From: Rhodoferax sp. PAMC 29310 | GTDB lineage: Bacteria > Pseudomonadota > Gammaproteobacteria > Burkholderiales > Burkholderiaceae_C | Length of the DNA: 64,000 nt | Direction of reading: 5' to 3' | Assembly: GCF_017948265.1 (NCBI RefSeq) | Contig: NZ_CP072852.1 | Location: 1,240,001-1,304,000 of the forward strand | Part shown: piece by piece, positions 8,678 through 17,199 of the stretch | How positions within the stretch are numbered: the first letter of the stretch is position 1 | Layout of the letters: each line of letters begins with the position of its first letter | Translations under genes and position numbers: made by a program | Notes under the pieces: model-generated | Database searches by the model: none | Seen by the model: the letters and a program-made list of their open reading frames with translations, nothing else | What the model was told of the DNA's origin: nothing

Positions 8678-9478
8678 ATGGCCAAAAACGCGGTTCAACA
8701 AAAGGGTGTTGCCATCCGGCTTGCCTGCGAAGCCTTTCGGGTCAGCGAATCCTGCTACCGATATGAATCCATGTAAAACGCTGAGAATGAGGCGATCGCC
8801 AATTGGCTGCTTCGCTTGACCGAAAACCACCGCAACTGGGGTTTTGGCTTGTGCTTCCTGTACTTGCGCAATGTGAAGACGTTCAATTGGAATCACAAAC
8901 GGGTTTACCGGATCTACCGCGAGCTCGAACTCAACTTGAGAATCAAACCCAGGCGGCGACTGGTGCGCGACAAGCCTGAACCGCTGGCGGTACCGCAGGC
9001 CATGAACGAAGTCTGGTCAATGGACTTCATGCACGACCAGTTGGAGGATGGGCGAAGCTTTCGCTTGTTCAATGTCATTGATGACTTCAACCGGGAAGCG
9101 CTGGGTATTGAAGTGGACTTCTCACTGCCCTCTGAGCGTGTCATCCGGGCTTTGAATCAAATCATTGCCTGGCGTGGCAAGCCACAAGCGATTCGCAGTG
9201 ACAACGGCCCGGAGTACATCAGCAAACTGATCCAAGACTGGGCCAAAGGCATGGGCATCCGGTTGGACTACATCCAGCCCGGCAATCCCCAGCAAAATGC
9301 CTATGTAGAGAGATTCAACCGGACGGTTCGCTACGAGTGGCTTTCACAGAATCACTGGTCAACGATTGACGAGGTTCAGGAGCACGCTACGCAATGGACC
9401 TGGTCCTACAATCACGACCGCCCGCACATGGCCTTGGGTGGATTGACCCCGAAGCAGCACTTGGCCAAGGCTGCATAA
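8678..9478 (+). pseudogene. IS3-family transposase OrfB, interrupted by an in-frame stop
   Basis: The frame carries an rve integrase core with the DDE triad: D in [11 protein letters not shown] in [10 protein letters not shown], and E in [10 protein letters not shown]. Reading from ATG 8678, codon 33 is TAA (8774-8776), in [23 protein letters not shown], where related transposases read straight through. A single base change would produce it. Only an internally started product from 8816 could contain the catalytic core, and it would lack the normal N-terminus and the OrfA fusion. Confidence 0.85.
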
Positions 9479-9514
9479 CCCTTCTACTTCTGACGTCAGT
9501 GGAAAAAGGGGGGA

Positions 9515-10018
9515 TTACCTGATGCTTGCGTCTTGAACCGTCCCAATTTCGACAGTTTGCCTGGCAACGACTAACTCTAATTGTTCGTTAATCAAACAAA
9601 CAATATTGCTATTAACATTTTGCGTGAGTCGTGCCCGAATTTTTGCCTTGAAAATGTCTGGGCTACAAGGTAGCGTAATGAAATCGGCAGCGCCCTGCTC
9701 GAATCCACGTAGTTCATCATCATCGTTTATTGGTGAACCAACGAGCACAACCGGGATACGCCATATTTCAGAATTACGTTTGATTTGACTGAATATTTCT
9801 TCGTGAACAACAAGTGGCATTTGGCAATCCAACAAGATCAGGCTGGGCAGTTTTTCTGCCGTGTTCAGATCACGTAATAGTTGCCCGACATCATGGGTCA
9901 ATTTGACTTCATAGCTGTCCATCAACAAGGCCGGAACCCAGAGTCGACTCGACATCGATAAACCCATGGCAAAGATGATTGGCTTTTCTGTAGGAAATAT
10001 ATCCGTTGGTTTTCTCAA
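9515..10018 (-). pseudogene. Receiver domain, 5' half of the IS-interrupted REC-HD-GYP gene
   Basis: From a TTG start at 10018 the frame encodes a receiver-like domain with D in LILLDCQMP. It then has a linker ending QDAS and runs into the left IS end, where it stops at a TAA. The domain is odd. The acidic pair normally found after strand 1 is replaced (IIFAMGLSMSS), and the conserved Lys is lost (DFITLPCSP). It may thus be a pseudo-receiver even before the insertion. It follows the histidine kinase by 3 bases and belongs to the same operon. Confidence 0.75.
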
Positions 10019-10021
10019 AGG

Positions 10022-11995
10022 TTAAGAGCGTGTGTATTGGGAAGGCACAGGGAACAGAACTGTCACAACCGTGCCAACGCCCAGCGTGCTTTCTATGTGC
10101 AGCTTCCCTTCGAGCAGGGTCATGATTTCTTTAACAATGCTCATGCCCAAACCGCTCCCCGGAACGTCCCCGGATTTGTTGGCCCGAAAAAAACGTTCGC
10201 AGACTCGTTGAACGCTGGCAGGACTCATGCCAACACCATGATCACGAATGGTGACACCGACAAGTGCACCTGAAGCATCCGTGCGTTGTTCGGCAAACGT
10301 CACTTCAATGTCACTCCCGACGGGTGAGTATTTGTACGCGTTTGACAGCAGGTTTAACAACACCTGATGGGTCTTGTCCGCGTCGCTCCAGATGCGGGTG
10401 ACGTTGCCGTAAAAATTAACCACAGGCGAGCGCCTGTCGGCGGGAAGCGCGAAACTGCCAATAGCAAGATTCACCACCTCTGACAGATCAAGTGCTTTAA
10501 ACGTTGTTTTGAGGCTGCGGCCCGACTCGATGCGCGCCAGGTCGAGCAAGTCGTCCAAAATATTGGCCATTCTGACCGAATTACCATGAATAATCGTCAA
10601 AAACTCACGCGTGTCTTGTTTGTTCAAATCACGGGCAAGCAAGAGTTCCGAGAACCCCATAATGCCCGCCATGGGTGAACGCAATTCATGCGCAGCGATG
10701 GCGAGAAAATTGGTTTTAATGCTCTCCAAAATCGTCTCGTGTGTCACATCACGCAGATAGAGGATTTTGGAAACGGTAGCGCTCAAGTTTACTCTCAGGC
10801 GCAATTCAATCACCTTGGGTGGGCTGCTTGCAATATCAATCAAGACACTTTTATCGGACGACCACCCGCTCTGCCCGTAATCCGCCAGACTTTCCAAATT
10901 TCTACCCTCGATACAGAGACGGTTGAGCGCGGTGATAAATGCAGCCTCGTCGAGTCCGATCAGGTCTGAATCCGACCAATCCGTGACACTCAAAAACGCA
11001 GGGTTGTGGTACTTGACATAACCGTCATGGTCAAAAACAACATAGCCATCAGGGCTTAAGGTAAACATGGTGTTCAATTGCGCATTGCGGTCCTCCACCT
11101 GCTCTTTGGCAAAGTGTTGCTCTGAAATATCGGTGATGGAGCCCGCGGCTCTGAACGGGTGTTCACCGGCAGAAGGTATCGGAGAGCCACGGATGGAGAC
11201 CCACAAATAACTACCATCCTGACAACACAGGCGGAGTTCAATTTGATGCACTGATTCCGTTATTTTCGTAGCGCGGGACCATTCCTTCAGTGCCATGCCA
11301 CGGTCTTCTGGATAAATCCAGTTCAGAAAAAATTCACTGGCATCCACTTCCACCATCGCGCTAAGCGCCGGGTATCCCAGCATGAAGAAGATGCTGTCTG
11401 AAAGAACTAGTTTGTTGGTTTCGATGTTCCAGTTCCAAATACCGGCGCCAGAGCCTGAGACAGCGATTTCCCACTTGTCCAAACGCGCCTGAATGGCATC
11501 TTCTGCTGCTTTGGCAAGCGCTACCTCCCGGACCCCATCTTCCAGTGCGAGAGCCAGACTTGCCTCCCTCCCTTGCAGGTCATGTACCAGTTTTTCACGC
11601 TTGGTCATTGCCGTGCACCATCGCAGAATGATTAACGAAAAAGCAATTCCTATCAGCAAGAAAAAACCGGCCAAGGCAGCAGGCTGCAACAGCCAGTAGC
11701 GTGAGAAATTCTTAGTCTCCTGAGCCAGAATGCTGGTTGACAAGCTTGAATAATCTGACAATGGAAAACTTGTCAATTGATGTAAGGCGATCCGATCTTT
11801 AAGCTCATGCAACTCGCTGCTGAGGCGGGTCTGCTCAGTCGCCTGCAGCTGCGCCTCGAAATACACACTGAACGCCAACATCCAACCCAAGACAGCCCCC
11901 CAAACAAGGACTAGCGCGGCATATCGGCCATATTTCAGAAGATGACTATTTTTCCAACTAGGTGATAGCCCACCTTGGCACACGGTCTCATCCAT
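10022..11995 (-). CDS. Membrane-bound PAS-sensor histidine kinase
   Basis: This 657-residue protein has two membrane segments (about 24-46 and 104-125) enclosing a short periplasmic loop. A coiled linker and two PAS domains follow (about 172-295, with a PAC-like tail, and 306-420). HisKA carries H436 in IAAHELRSPM. The HATPase_c domain has N-box LLSNAYKYSP, G1 DHGVGM (585-590) and G2 GSGLGMSI (613-620). All catalytic motifs look intact. Its start overlaps the end of the GGDEF/EAL gene by 8 bases and it ends 3 bases before the REC-HD-GYP gene, so that regulator was probably its cognate target. Confidence 0.9.
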   Translation of the reverse strand: MDETVCQGGLSPSWKNSHLLKYGRYAALVLVWGAVLGWMLAFSVYFEAQLQATEQTRLSSELHELKDRIALHQLTSFPLSDYSSLSTSILAQETKNFSRYWLLQPAALAGFFLLIGIAFSLIILRWCTAMTKREKLVHDLQGREASLALALEDGVREVALAKAAEDAIQARLDKWEIAVSGSGAGIWNWNIETNKLVLSDSIFFMLGYPALSAMVEVDASEFFLNWIYPEDRGMALKEWSRATKITESVHQIELRLCCQDGSYLWVSIRGSPIPSAGEHPFRAAGSITDISEQHFAKEQVEDRNAQLNTMFTLSPDGYVVFDHDGYVKYHNPAFLSVTDWSDSDLIGLDEAAFITALNRLCIEGRNLESLADYGQSGWSSDKSVLIDIASSPPKVIELRLRVNLSATVSKILYLRDVTHETILESIKTNFLAIAAHELRSPMAGIMGFSELLLARDLNKQDTREFLTIIHGNSVRMANILDDLLDLARIESGRSLKTTFKALDLSEVVNLAIGSFALPADRRSPVVNFYGNVTRIWSDADKTHQVLLNLLSNAYKYSPVGSDIEVTFAEQRTDASGALVGVTIRDHGVGMSPASVQRVCERFFRANKSGDVPGSGLGMSIVKEIMTLLEGKLHIESTLGVGTVVTVLFPVPSQYTRS

Positions 11996-14225
11996 GATTT
12001 TTAGGTACAGCGTATTTTGGAACCTGGCTTCGCGCCCAACCCGTCAGCACACTGGGGAGCATCGACTGACCTTTAAGGTAGCCTTCTGTCTTGTGTCCGT
12101 TGTGCTTGTTAAGGCGCAACAATGACGCACGCACCGGGCCGCTGGCTTCAGGATTTTCAAGCGTCATCGTCACGCCCATCGCTTGTAGCCAAAACGTAGC
12201 GTCGGCCACCTCTCTCTGTAGTTGAGGCTGTACTTCGCGGGTAAAGCGTTGTTCAAACTTGAGGCGGTCAAAGGGACGGCTTTTAAGCGTTTTCAAGCTC
12301 GCATAGCCGCTTCCAAAGTCGCGGACAACAATTTTCACACCCATTTTCTTAAGCAATAGCAAGCGTGCCAACGCCTTGTCGGTAATCAACGCACTTTGCG
12401 CTTCGGTGAGCGTGAGTTCCAGCCTACAAGGGTCAATGCCAGTGTCAGTGGGCATGTCTGCTACCGCGTCGGCAATGGCCGTGCTCGTGATTTGTGCAGC
12501 GGTGAGGTTGAGTACAAGGTTCATGCCTGGTAGTCCTTGGGCATCCCAGATTTTCAGCTGTTTACTGGCCTCTTTTATCATCCAGACGGTTGATTCCAGG
12601 CCCGTCGCGCGCGGGCCAGTATGGGCTGTGTAGTCGTTCCAATCAACATCACCCGTCGGTTGATGGCAGCGCAGTTGCGCTTCACAGGCGAATATCTTGA
12701 ACTGTGCACCGCTGGCAATTTGAGGTTGATAGACCAGGAACAATCGGTTCTGCGCAAGTGCCTTCTGAAAATCGGCTTGCACGGCTTGGCTAAATTGTGT
12801 GGTGGTTGTGGGCATTTGTTGGTTGTAAGCCCGAATGCGGTTGCCGCCATCCTTGTACGCATGCAGCATGGCGACATGAGCGTGCTCCAACAAGGTCGAC
12901 ACTTCAACACCATCAACCGGAAACGAGGCACAGCCAATACTTGCAGCAATGACAAGTTTCTCCTGATGCACAGGAATGTCGCGTGTCAGCGTTTTGATCA
13001 TCCGCTGGGTAATCGGTCCCACATCAGCCTCGTTTTTGGGTCCGACCATCAAGGCCACAAAGCTGTAGGGTCCCGACCGTGCCAACAAGTCACAGCCGCG
13101 TATGACCTCCAGCAGTCGAGCAGCTGCTGTTTCCATGACTGCATCTGACCGGTCACGATCAGGTTCATTGTCAATCAACCCCATGCAATCGAGCTCGATG
13201 GCCAGTAAGGTCAAGCGTGGCCCCCCTTCCCAGGCATGGCTTATTTTCTGGTTGACCTTTTCATTGAACACACTCATGGTGGGCAGGCCCGTCAAACCGT
13301 CGTAATTGGCGGTGTCAAGGATGGTTCTTTCTGCACCCATGTGCATGGACAGGTCGGCAAAGCTCAAAATATATGCGCTTGTCCGATTGCTATTGTCTTT
13401 AATCGTCGTCACGGTTAGCCACTGCTGCAGTGGACGTCCACTTTGGGTGTAATTGGTGACGGGGCCTTGCCAGCGTTCATTCCTTTTGACTTCGTCCCAT
13501 ATTTCGTCCGAAATGATTTCATCACCACGGAAAGTCAGCAACTGATCAGTGTTTTGTCCTGTGAGCTCTAGGTTACCGTAACCGGTGACGCGTGAAAATG
13601 CGAGGTTCATCCCCAGTATGGTGCCGTGCGAGTTAGTCACCAGTGACCCCTGATGCAAACTGTGGTGAAGATGGTGCAATCGCCCTGAGTTATCTGTTTT
13701 CAGGGCAGTAACGGAGACGTCGCGCAGGACCCAGCAGGTGTAGGGTGCGTTGTCAAGCACCAGGGGGAAAATGACCGTGATGAACAATTGGTCTTCGCCC
13801 GTCTCATCTTTTGAATGCAAAAAAAACTCGCTCTGGTCAGACCATTTGTTGCTGCTTTCATCACCCAAACTGCTTAGCAAGATGTCCAGATGCGGCAGAT
13901 GAAAAGGCGTGACCAGTTGCTGCAGACGAGTGATGTTGTTTTTGCGCAGGCCTAGTATTGAATTGGCGTTGCTGCTGGTGAACTGAATGAGACCATTTTG
14001 ATCGGCAATCAGGCACAGCGTGTCGGGTGAGGGGTTCAATCGACCCAATATATCTGCAGCTTCAGCCAGTTTGGCATGGGTTGCCTTGAGGCTTTCATGT
14101 TGTTGCTCCAGCCGCGAGTAACGGCTCAGGAGTTCAATATAGTCGCCACCGTATTGATCTAACTGCAGTTGCGTTTCCCGGCTCTGCTCACGCGCCACCA
14201 AATCTAAATTTTTTTTGGTTTTCAT
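11988..14225 (-). CDS. PAS-GGDEF-EAL protein with degenerate active sites
   Basis: A 745-residue protein with no evident membrane segment. An N-terminal coiled coil is followed by two PAS-like domains (about 65-175 and 185-290), a GGDEF-fold domain starting at ANYDGLTGLP (306-315) and an EAL-fold domain (about 485-735). The GGDEF signature is replaced by SGPYS (384-388). The EAL motif reads CEAQLR (514-519), DDFGTG reads RDFGSG, and LKID reads LKFE. Loss of metal and substrate residues in both domains implies no synthase or phosphodiesterase activity, so it may instead bind GTP or c-di-GMP or act by protein contacts. It overlaps both neighbouring genes by 4-8 bases. Confidence 0.85.
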   Translation of the reverse strand: MKTKKNLDLVAREQSRETQLQLDQYGGDYIELLSRYSRLEQQHESLKATHAKLAEAADILGRLNPSPDTLCLIADQNGLIQFTSSNANSILGLRKNNITRLQQLVTPFHLPHLDILLSSLGDESSNKWSDQSEFFLHSKDETGEDQLFITVIFPLVLDNAPYTCWVLRDVSVTALKTDNSGRLHHLHHSLHQGSLVTNSHGTILGMNLAFSRVTGYGNLELTGQNTDQLLTFRGDEIISDEIWDEVKRNERWQGPVTNYTQSGRPLQQWLTVTTIKDNSNRTSAYILSFADLSMHMGAERTILDTANYDGLTGLPTMSVFNEKVNQKISHAWEGGPRLTLLAIELDCMGLIDNEPDRDRSDAVMETAAARLLEVIRGCDLLARSGPYSFVALMVGPKNEADVGPITQRMIKTLTRDIPVHQEKLVIAASIGCASFPVDGVEVSTLLEHAHVAMLHAYKDGGNRIRAYNQQMPTTTTQFSQAVQADFQKALAQNRLFLVYQPQIASGAQFKIFACEAQLRCHQPTGDVDWNDYTAHTGPRATGLESTVWMIKEASKQLKIWDAQGLPGMNLVLNLTAAQITSTAIADAVADMPTDTGIDPCRLELTLTEAQSALITDKALARLLLLKKMGVKIVVRDFGSGYASLKTLKSRPFDRLKFEQRFTREVQPQLQREVADATFWLQAMGVTMTLENPEASGPVRASLLRLNKHNGHKTEGYLKGQSMLPSVLTGWARSQVPKYAVPKNHG

Positions 14226-14584
14226 GCGAGTTTCTCACTGAGCCAGCGCACCACTTTGAGGGGACTGAACGGTTTGACAAAGTAGGCGTCGGCACCCCGA
14301 TCTTGCCCCTTGAGACAATCTGCTGCCTGCCCGCGTGCGGTCACCATGATGACCAAGGTTTGCTTGAGCAATGGGTTTTTTTTGATGGCCTCAAGAACCT
14401 TCAACCCATCGCATTCACCGGGCATCATGATGTCGAGCAAGACCGCATCTGGTTTATGCAGTTGTGCCATGGCAATGGCGTCCAGGCCGTCGCTCGCCTC
14501 CAGAGTTTCGTAGTCGTTACTCAACGTAATATTGAGAAGTCGTCGCATTCCGGCGTTATCGTCAACTATGAGAATTTTTTTCAT
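14222..14584 (-). CDS. Single-domain response regulator (CheY-like)
   Basis: Starting at ATG 14584 (MKKILIVDDN) gives a 120-residue stand-alone receiver. It has the acidic pair VDD, phospho-acceptor D in AVLLDIMMPG, conserved T in VTARG and K in YFVKPFSP. The ATG overlaps the stop of the upstream kinase-like gene (ATGA) and its own stop overlaps the next ATG. Translational coupling on both sides supports stoichiometric production with the kinase. All phosphorylation residues are present. Confidence 0.9.
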   Translation of the reverse strand: MKKILIVDDNAGMRRLLNITLSNDYETLEASDGLDAIAMAQLHKPDAVLLDIMMPGECDGLKVLEAIKKNPLLKQTLVIMVTARGQAADCLKGQDRGADAYFVKPFSPLKVVRWLSEKLA

Positions 14585-15756
14585 CGCAAGATAGTGGGTA
14601 TTTTTTTGACAGAAAAACTGCGGGTTGAAATGTGGGCGAGACAATCCAGTTCTTCTTTTGAAATCTTGGTCCCAGCCGGTTTTCGTGGCATGAGATACGC
14701 CAGATCCTGCGCGTACAACTCGGCTTGCTTGGAATAGAGGCAGTTGGCACAGTCATTCAGGCCACGGCCCTGCGAGGGGGCTCCGGTGGGTAATATCAAT
14801 GTGAAGGATTCGATACCACGCAGCATCACATCGGACTGCGCTGGATCCAGCGGAACAATTTTGAGTTGCCCGCCGTGAAGTGCAACGATGCGACGGCAAA
14901 TGGACTGATTAAGGTCGGCGTCGGTTGTCAGGGTCGGGCCAGGGTGGTCGGCAATCATCGCCACGGCGGACCGGTGACTGAAAAAACTACTGAACGCCCC
15001 CGTCATGACCACGAAACCACAGTTTTGGCGCACACGAATTTCAACTCGACAATGCGGTGGAGCGCTTGCGCCAATGCCTTCCAAAATCCCTTCGATCGCA
15101 ACTTTTAACCAGCGTGCATGACCAAACACCATACCCTGCTTTCCGGCCTCGCCACTGAGCTCAGGATTGATGCTGTAGTCGCTGCGCCGTGAGGGAAGTT
15201 CCGCTATCGCCTCTTGAATAATATTTTGCAAGCTCACCCGCTCTTCGACATGAAAAGCGTCTGTCTGATGCAATTCGCACAGGTTCTCCATGCTGATTAG
15301 CAGGCGACTCAAACGCAAGGATTGCTTGTTTAACTGTTCAATATCAGCGGTGCTACGGGGTGATGTTTGCTCAAGGAGCTGTCGAAAATCACTCAACTCA
15401 TGCCGAAAATCTTCGCTAAGCAATGAGTTAAAACTTTCTTCCTGAATCGTTTGGACCGCAGGTGCAGTCACTTGCGCCGTGATAAAAATTGAAAAACCAT
15501 CTACCCCGTTTTGACAAAGATGAAAATCAGCGCTGTGCGGCGACGATGGGTACATTGAAGCAATATTGACCGGCGCCCGTACCACCCCGAGCGTGACGTC
15601 ATCAATCATCGCGCTCAGTTCTTTCTCACGCGTCATGAAATGTTTTAACCAGGGCTGCGCAGCCCGGTTGAAGTCGGTCACGACACCCTTCTTATTCAAG
15701 AAAATGAGGCCCTCAGCCAGCTTTTCCAGCAGCGCAGAATTTAGACGCAGGCTCAC
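14581..15756 (-). CDS. PAS histidine-kinase-like protein, degenerate
   Basis: A 391-residue protein from a GTG at 15756 with CCTCC/GGGA-like sequence upstream. Residues 8-100 resemble a PAS domain (LAEGLIFLNKKGVVTDFNRA). A helical DHp-like region follows (DFRHELSDFRQLL), then an ATPase-like end (NQSICRRIVALHGGQL) that lacks the glycine-rich G2 box. A Cys pair (CANC) and a basic tail end the protein. It resembles a histidine kinase that has lost ATP-binding glycines, so phosphorylation activity is doubtful. It overlaps the CheY-like gene by 4 bases and follows the HTH protein by 22 bases. Confidence 0.6.
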   Translation of the reverse strand: MSLRLNSALLEKLAEGLIFLNKKGVVTDFNRAAQPWLKHFMTREKELSAMIDDVTLGVVRAPVNIASMYPSSPHSADFHLCQNGVDGFSIFITAQVTAPAVQTIQEESFNSLLSEDFRHELSDFRQLLEQTSPRSTADIEQLNKQSLRLSRLLISMENLCELHQTDAFHVEERVSLQNIIQEAIAELPSRRSDYSINPELSGEAGKQGMVFGHARWLKVAIEGILEGIGASAPPHCRVEIRVRQNCGFVVMTGAFSSFFSHRSAVAMIADHPGPTLTTDADLNQSICRRIVALHGGQLKIVPLDPAQSDVMLRGIESFTLILPTGAPSQGRGLNDCANCLYSKQAELYAQDLAYLMPRKPAGTKISKEELDCLAHISTRSFSVKKIPTILR

Positions 15757-15778
15757 GGTGCGATCAGTCCCAGGAGGT

Positions 15779-16189
15779 TCAATTATTTGCCCCTACAACG
15801 ACCACCATCATCTTGTCGTACATCGGATTGCATTTGAATATTTCCAATATTTGCAACCCATCATCCAAAGAAACATTTTGGCCAAGATGCACAAGTTCGG
15901 ACCGTGTGCGCTCCATCACAGCGCTCTGCACTAGTCCAACGTCAACGGCGCTTTCTGTTAAGCACTGGTTGATGACGCGCGGGTAGCCAATCTCTGTCGA
16001 TGATGTTTCTGTCGACAATAGTTTTAGTACGGACTCACGGGATATTCTGCGATGTCCGCCTGCGGTCTTCCAGGCCGACAGGAACCCGTTGTCCACCCAT
16101 GCTTGCACTGTTCCGACCGAGATACCCAGCAACACGGCTGCCTCACGGGAAGTACAAAAGATTTTTTTAATTTTCGTTGTAGCGCTCAT
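15779..16189 (-). CDS. Excisionase-type HTH with truncated pseudo-receiver
   Basis: A 136-residue protein. Residues 10-55 are an excisionase/MerR-like HTH (SREAAVLLGISVGTVQAWV, KTAGGHRRIS) very similar in pattern to the protein at 6281. The rest aligns with the middle of a receiver domain, but the first strand with the acidic pair is missing. The expected phospho-acceptor position is G103 (LVHLGQNVSLDDGLQIL). It ends at VVVVGANN before the K-containing strand. It may be a constitutive DNA-binding protein or a decayed paralogue. It heads the minus-strand signalling operon. Confidence 0.75.
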   Translation of the reverse strand: MSATTKIKKIFCTSREAAVLLGISVGTVQAWVDNGFLSAWKTAGGHRRISRESVLKLLSTETSSTEIGYPRVINQCLTESAVDVGLVQSAVMERTRSELVHLGQNVSLDDGLQILEIFKCNPMYDKMMVVVVGANN

Positions 16190-16551
16190 CGACTTGACAT
16201 TGTTAAATCGTAGATGCTTTTTTTAATTTTAAATCATTAATATAATTTTTAACAACTTATTGATGATTTTCATCAATCATCAAGGTATCGGCGTTGATGC
16301 AACACAACACTTTTTTCAGATAGCAGGAGACGCAAAGGTCAAGTACGTCTCGACACTTACACTTACGAAGGCATTGAAGTGGCCCGCTGCACCGCTGGGC
16401 AGCCGACTGGTGAAACGTTTGGGATGACGGCGCGCGCGCCAGTGCAAGGTTGATGATTCCAACCAACAACTGTGGGATCAGACTTGACCGATGGCTGAGG
16501 CGAACTAATCGGTAACCCACCAAAAAAAAAGAGAACCGGGTATGACTTAAA
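16190..16551. other. Intergenic region upstream of the signalling operon
   Basis: Positions 16190-16260 are strongly AT-rich and lie directly upstream of the HTH gene at 16189, so this is the likely promoter region of the minus-strand operon. The remaining 290 bases hold an open minus frame (16257-16562) with no recognisable domain or ribosome site and unusual Cys/Arg/Leu composition, which I do not accept as a gene. A plus-strand reading resembles a short transposase fragment only weakly. Confidence 0.4.
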
Positions 16552-17013
16552 TTAACCGGCATCCACGAAAACAGGGGCGATTGACGCTAGATGCGACCTT
16601 GCTTTCTTGGCAATTTCCAGCTCCAATGCCAGCGCCTGAAGCTCTCCAAATTGCACCGGCTTACGCATATAAAGTACATCAGGTGGTAGGCCACCTTGTT
16701 TTTCGATATCGAGAGCTGACATGCCGCTCACAACGATAATCAGCATGGATTGAAACTCTACATTGGCACGTAGTTCGTGCACCATTTTTAACCCATCTAC
16801 ATCAGCGAGATGCAGGTCCAATAGCAGCATATCGGGATGGTCACGATCCAGGTAAAGCAAAGCCGTCGCGCCATTTTCAGCGACAGTGACCACTGGTGCC
16901 ATAGGCCAATTTCCGATAACGACCTCATAAAGCTTGAGAAGACTGAGGTCATCATCCACCGCCAATATTTTGACTGGCGAGATGTAGTCAAATTCTTTAA
17001 AAGCCATGAACAT
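16552..17013 (-). CDS. Response regulator, receiver domain with short C-terminal tail
   Basis: About 153 residues depending on start: ATGs at 17013 and 17007 and a TTG at 17022 are all possible, and none has a strong ribosome site. Receiver features are complete: VDDD, phospho-acceptor D in MLLLDLHLADVDG, S/G in VVSGMS and K in YMRKPVQ. The segment DIEKQGGLPPDVLYMRKP parallels EIEQRGGLPDNVLFYPKP of the HTH-REC protein at 6281, so the two receivers are paralogous. No output domain follows. It lies upstream of the signalling operon in the same direction. Confidence 0.8.
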   Translation of the reverse strand: MFMAFKEFDYISPVKILAVDDDLSLLKLYEVVIGNWPMAPVVTVAENGATALLYLDRDHPDMLLLDLHLADVDGLKMVHELRANVEFQSMLIIVVSGMSALDIEKQGGLPPDVLYMRKPVQFGELQALALELEIAKKARSHLASIAPVFVDAG

Positions 17014-17199
17014 TAATTTCAAAGCAATAATTCTACAACTTCAGTATTTATGATAAATTTATTACAATCATCATTTCATCGACTACTCAACCGGTAGTCA
17101 TCCAGACTGATTCTCAGCGCAACAGTTTTATTTCCAGGTCTCGTCCGCTGATGAAATCACCGTCCAACGGCACACGCACGAAGCAAGTCCACGGTGCCA

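Larger units (their letters stand above)
8330..9519 (+). mobile_element. IS3-family insertion sequence disrupting the REC-HD-GYP gene
   Basis: The element is bounded by inverted repeats: GGTAATCCCCCC at 8330-8341 and its complement at 9508-9519, with a second matching block (GTCAGAAGTAGAA) further inside each end. It is about 1190 bp and encodes orfA and orfB in the usual overlapping arrangement. I see no clear target duplication. Flanking sequence joins perfectly in frame if exactly this interval is removed. orfB carries an in-frame stop, so this copy is probably not autonomous. Confidence 0.85.

Noticed and set aside
16257..16562. 101-residue minus-strand frame after the receiver gene
   Set aside because: No recognisable domain, no ribosome site and odd Cys/Arg/Leu composition; it overlaps the end of the receiver gene.
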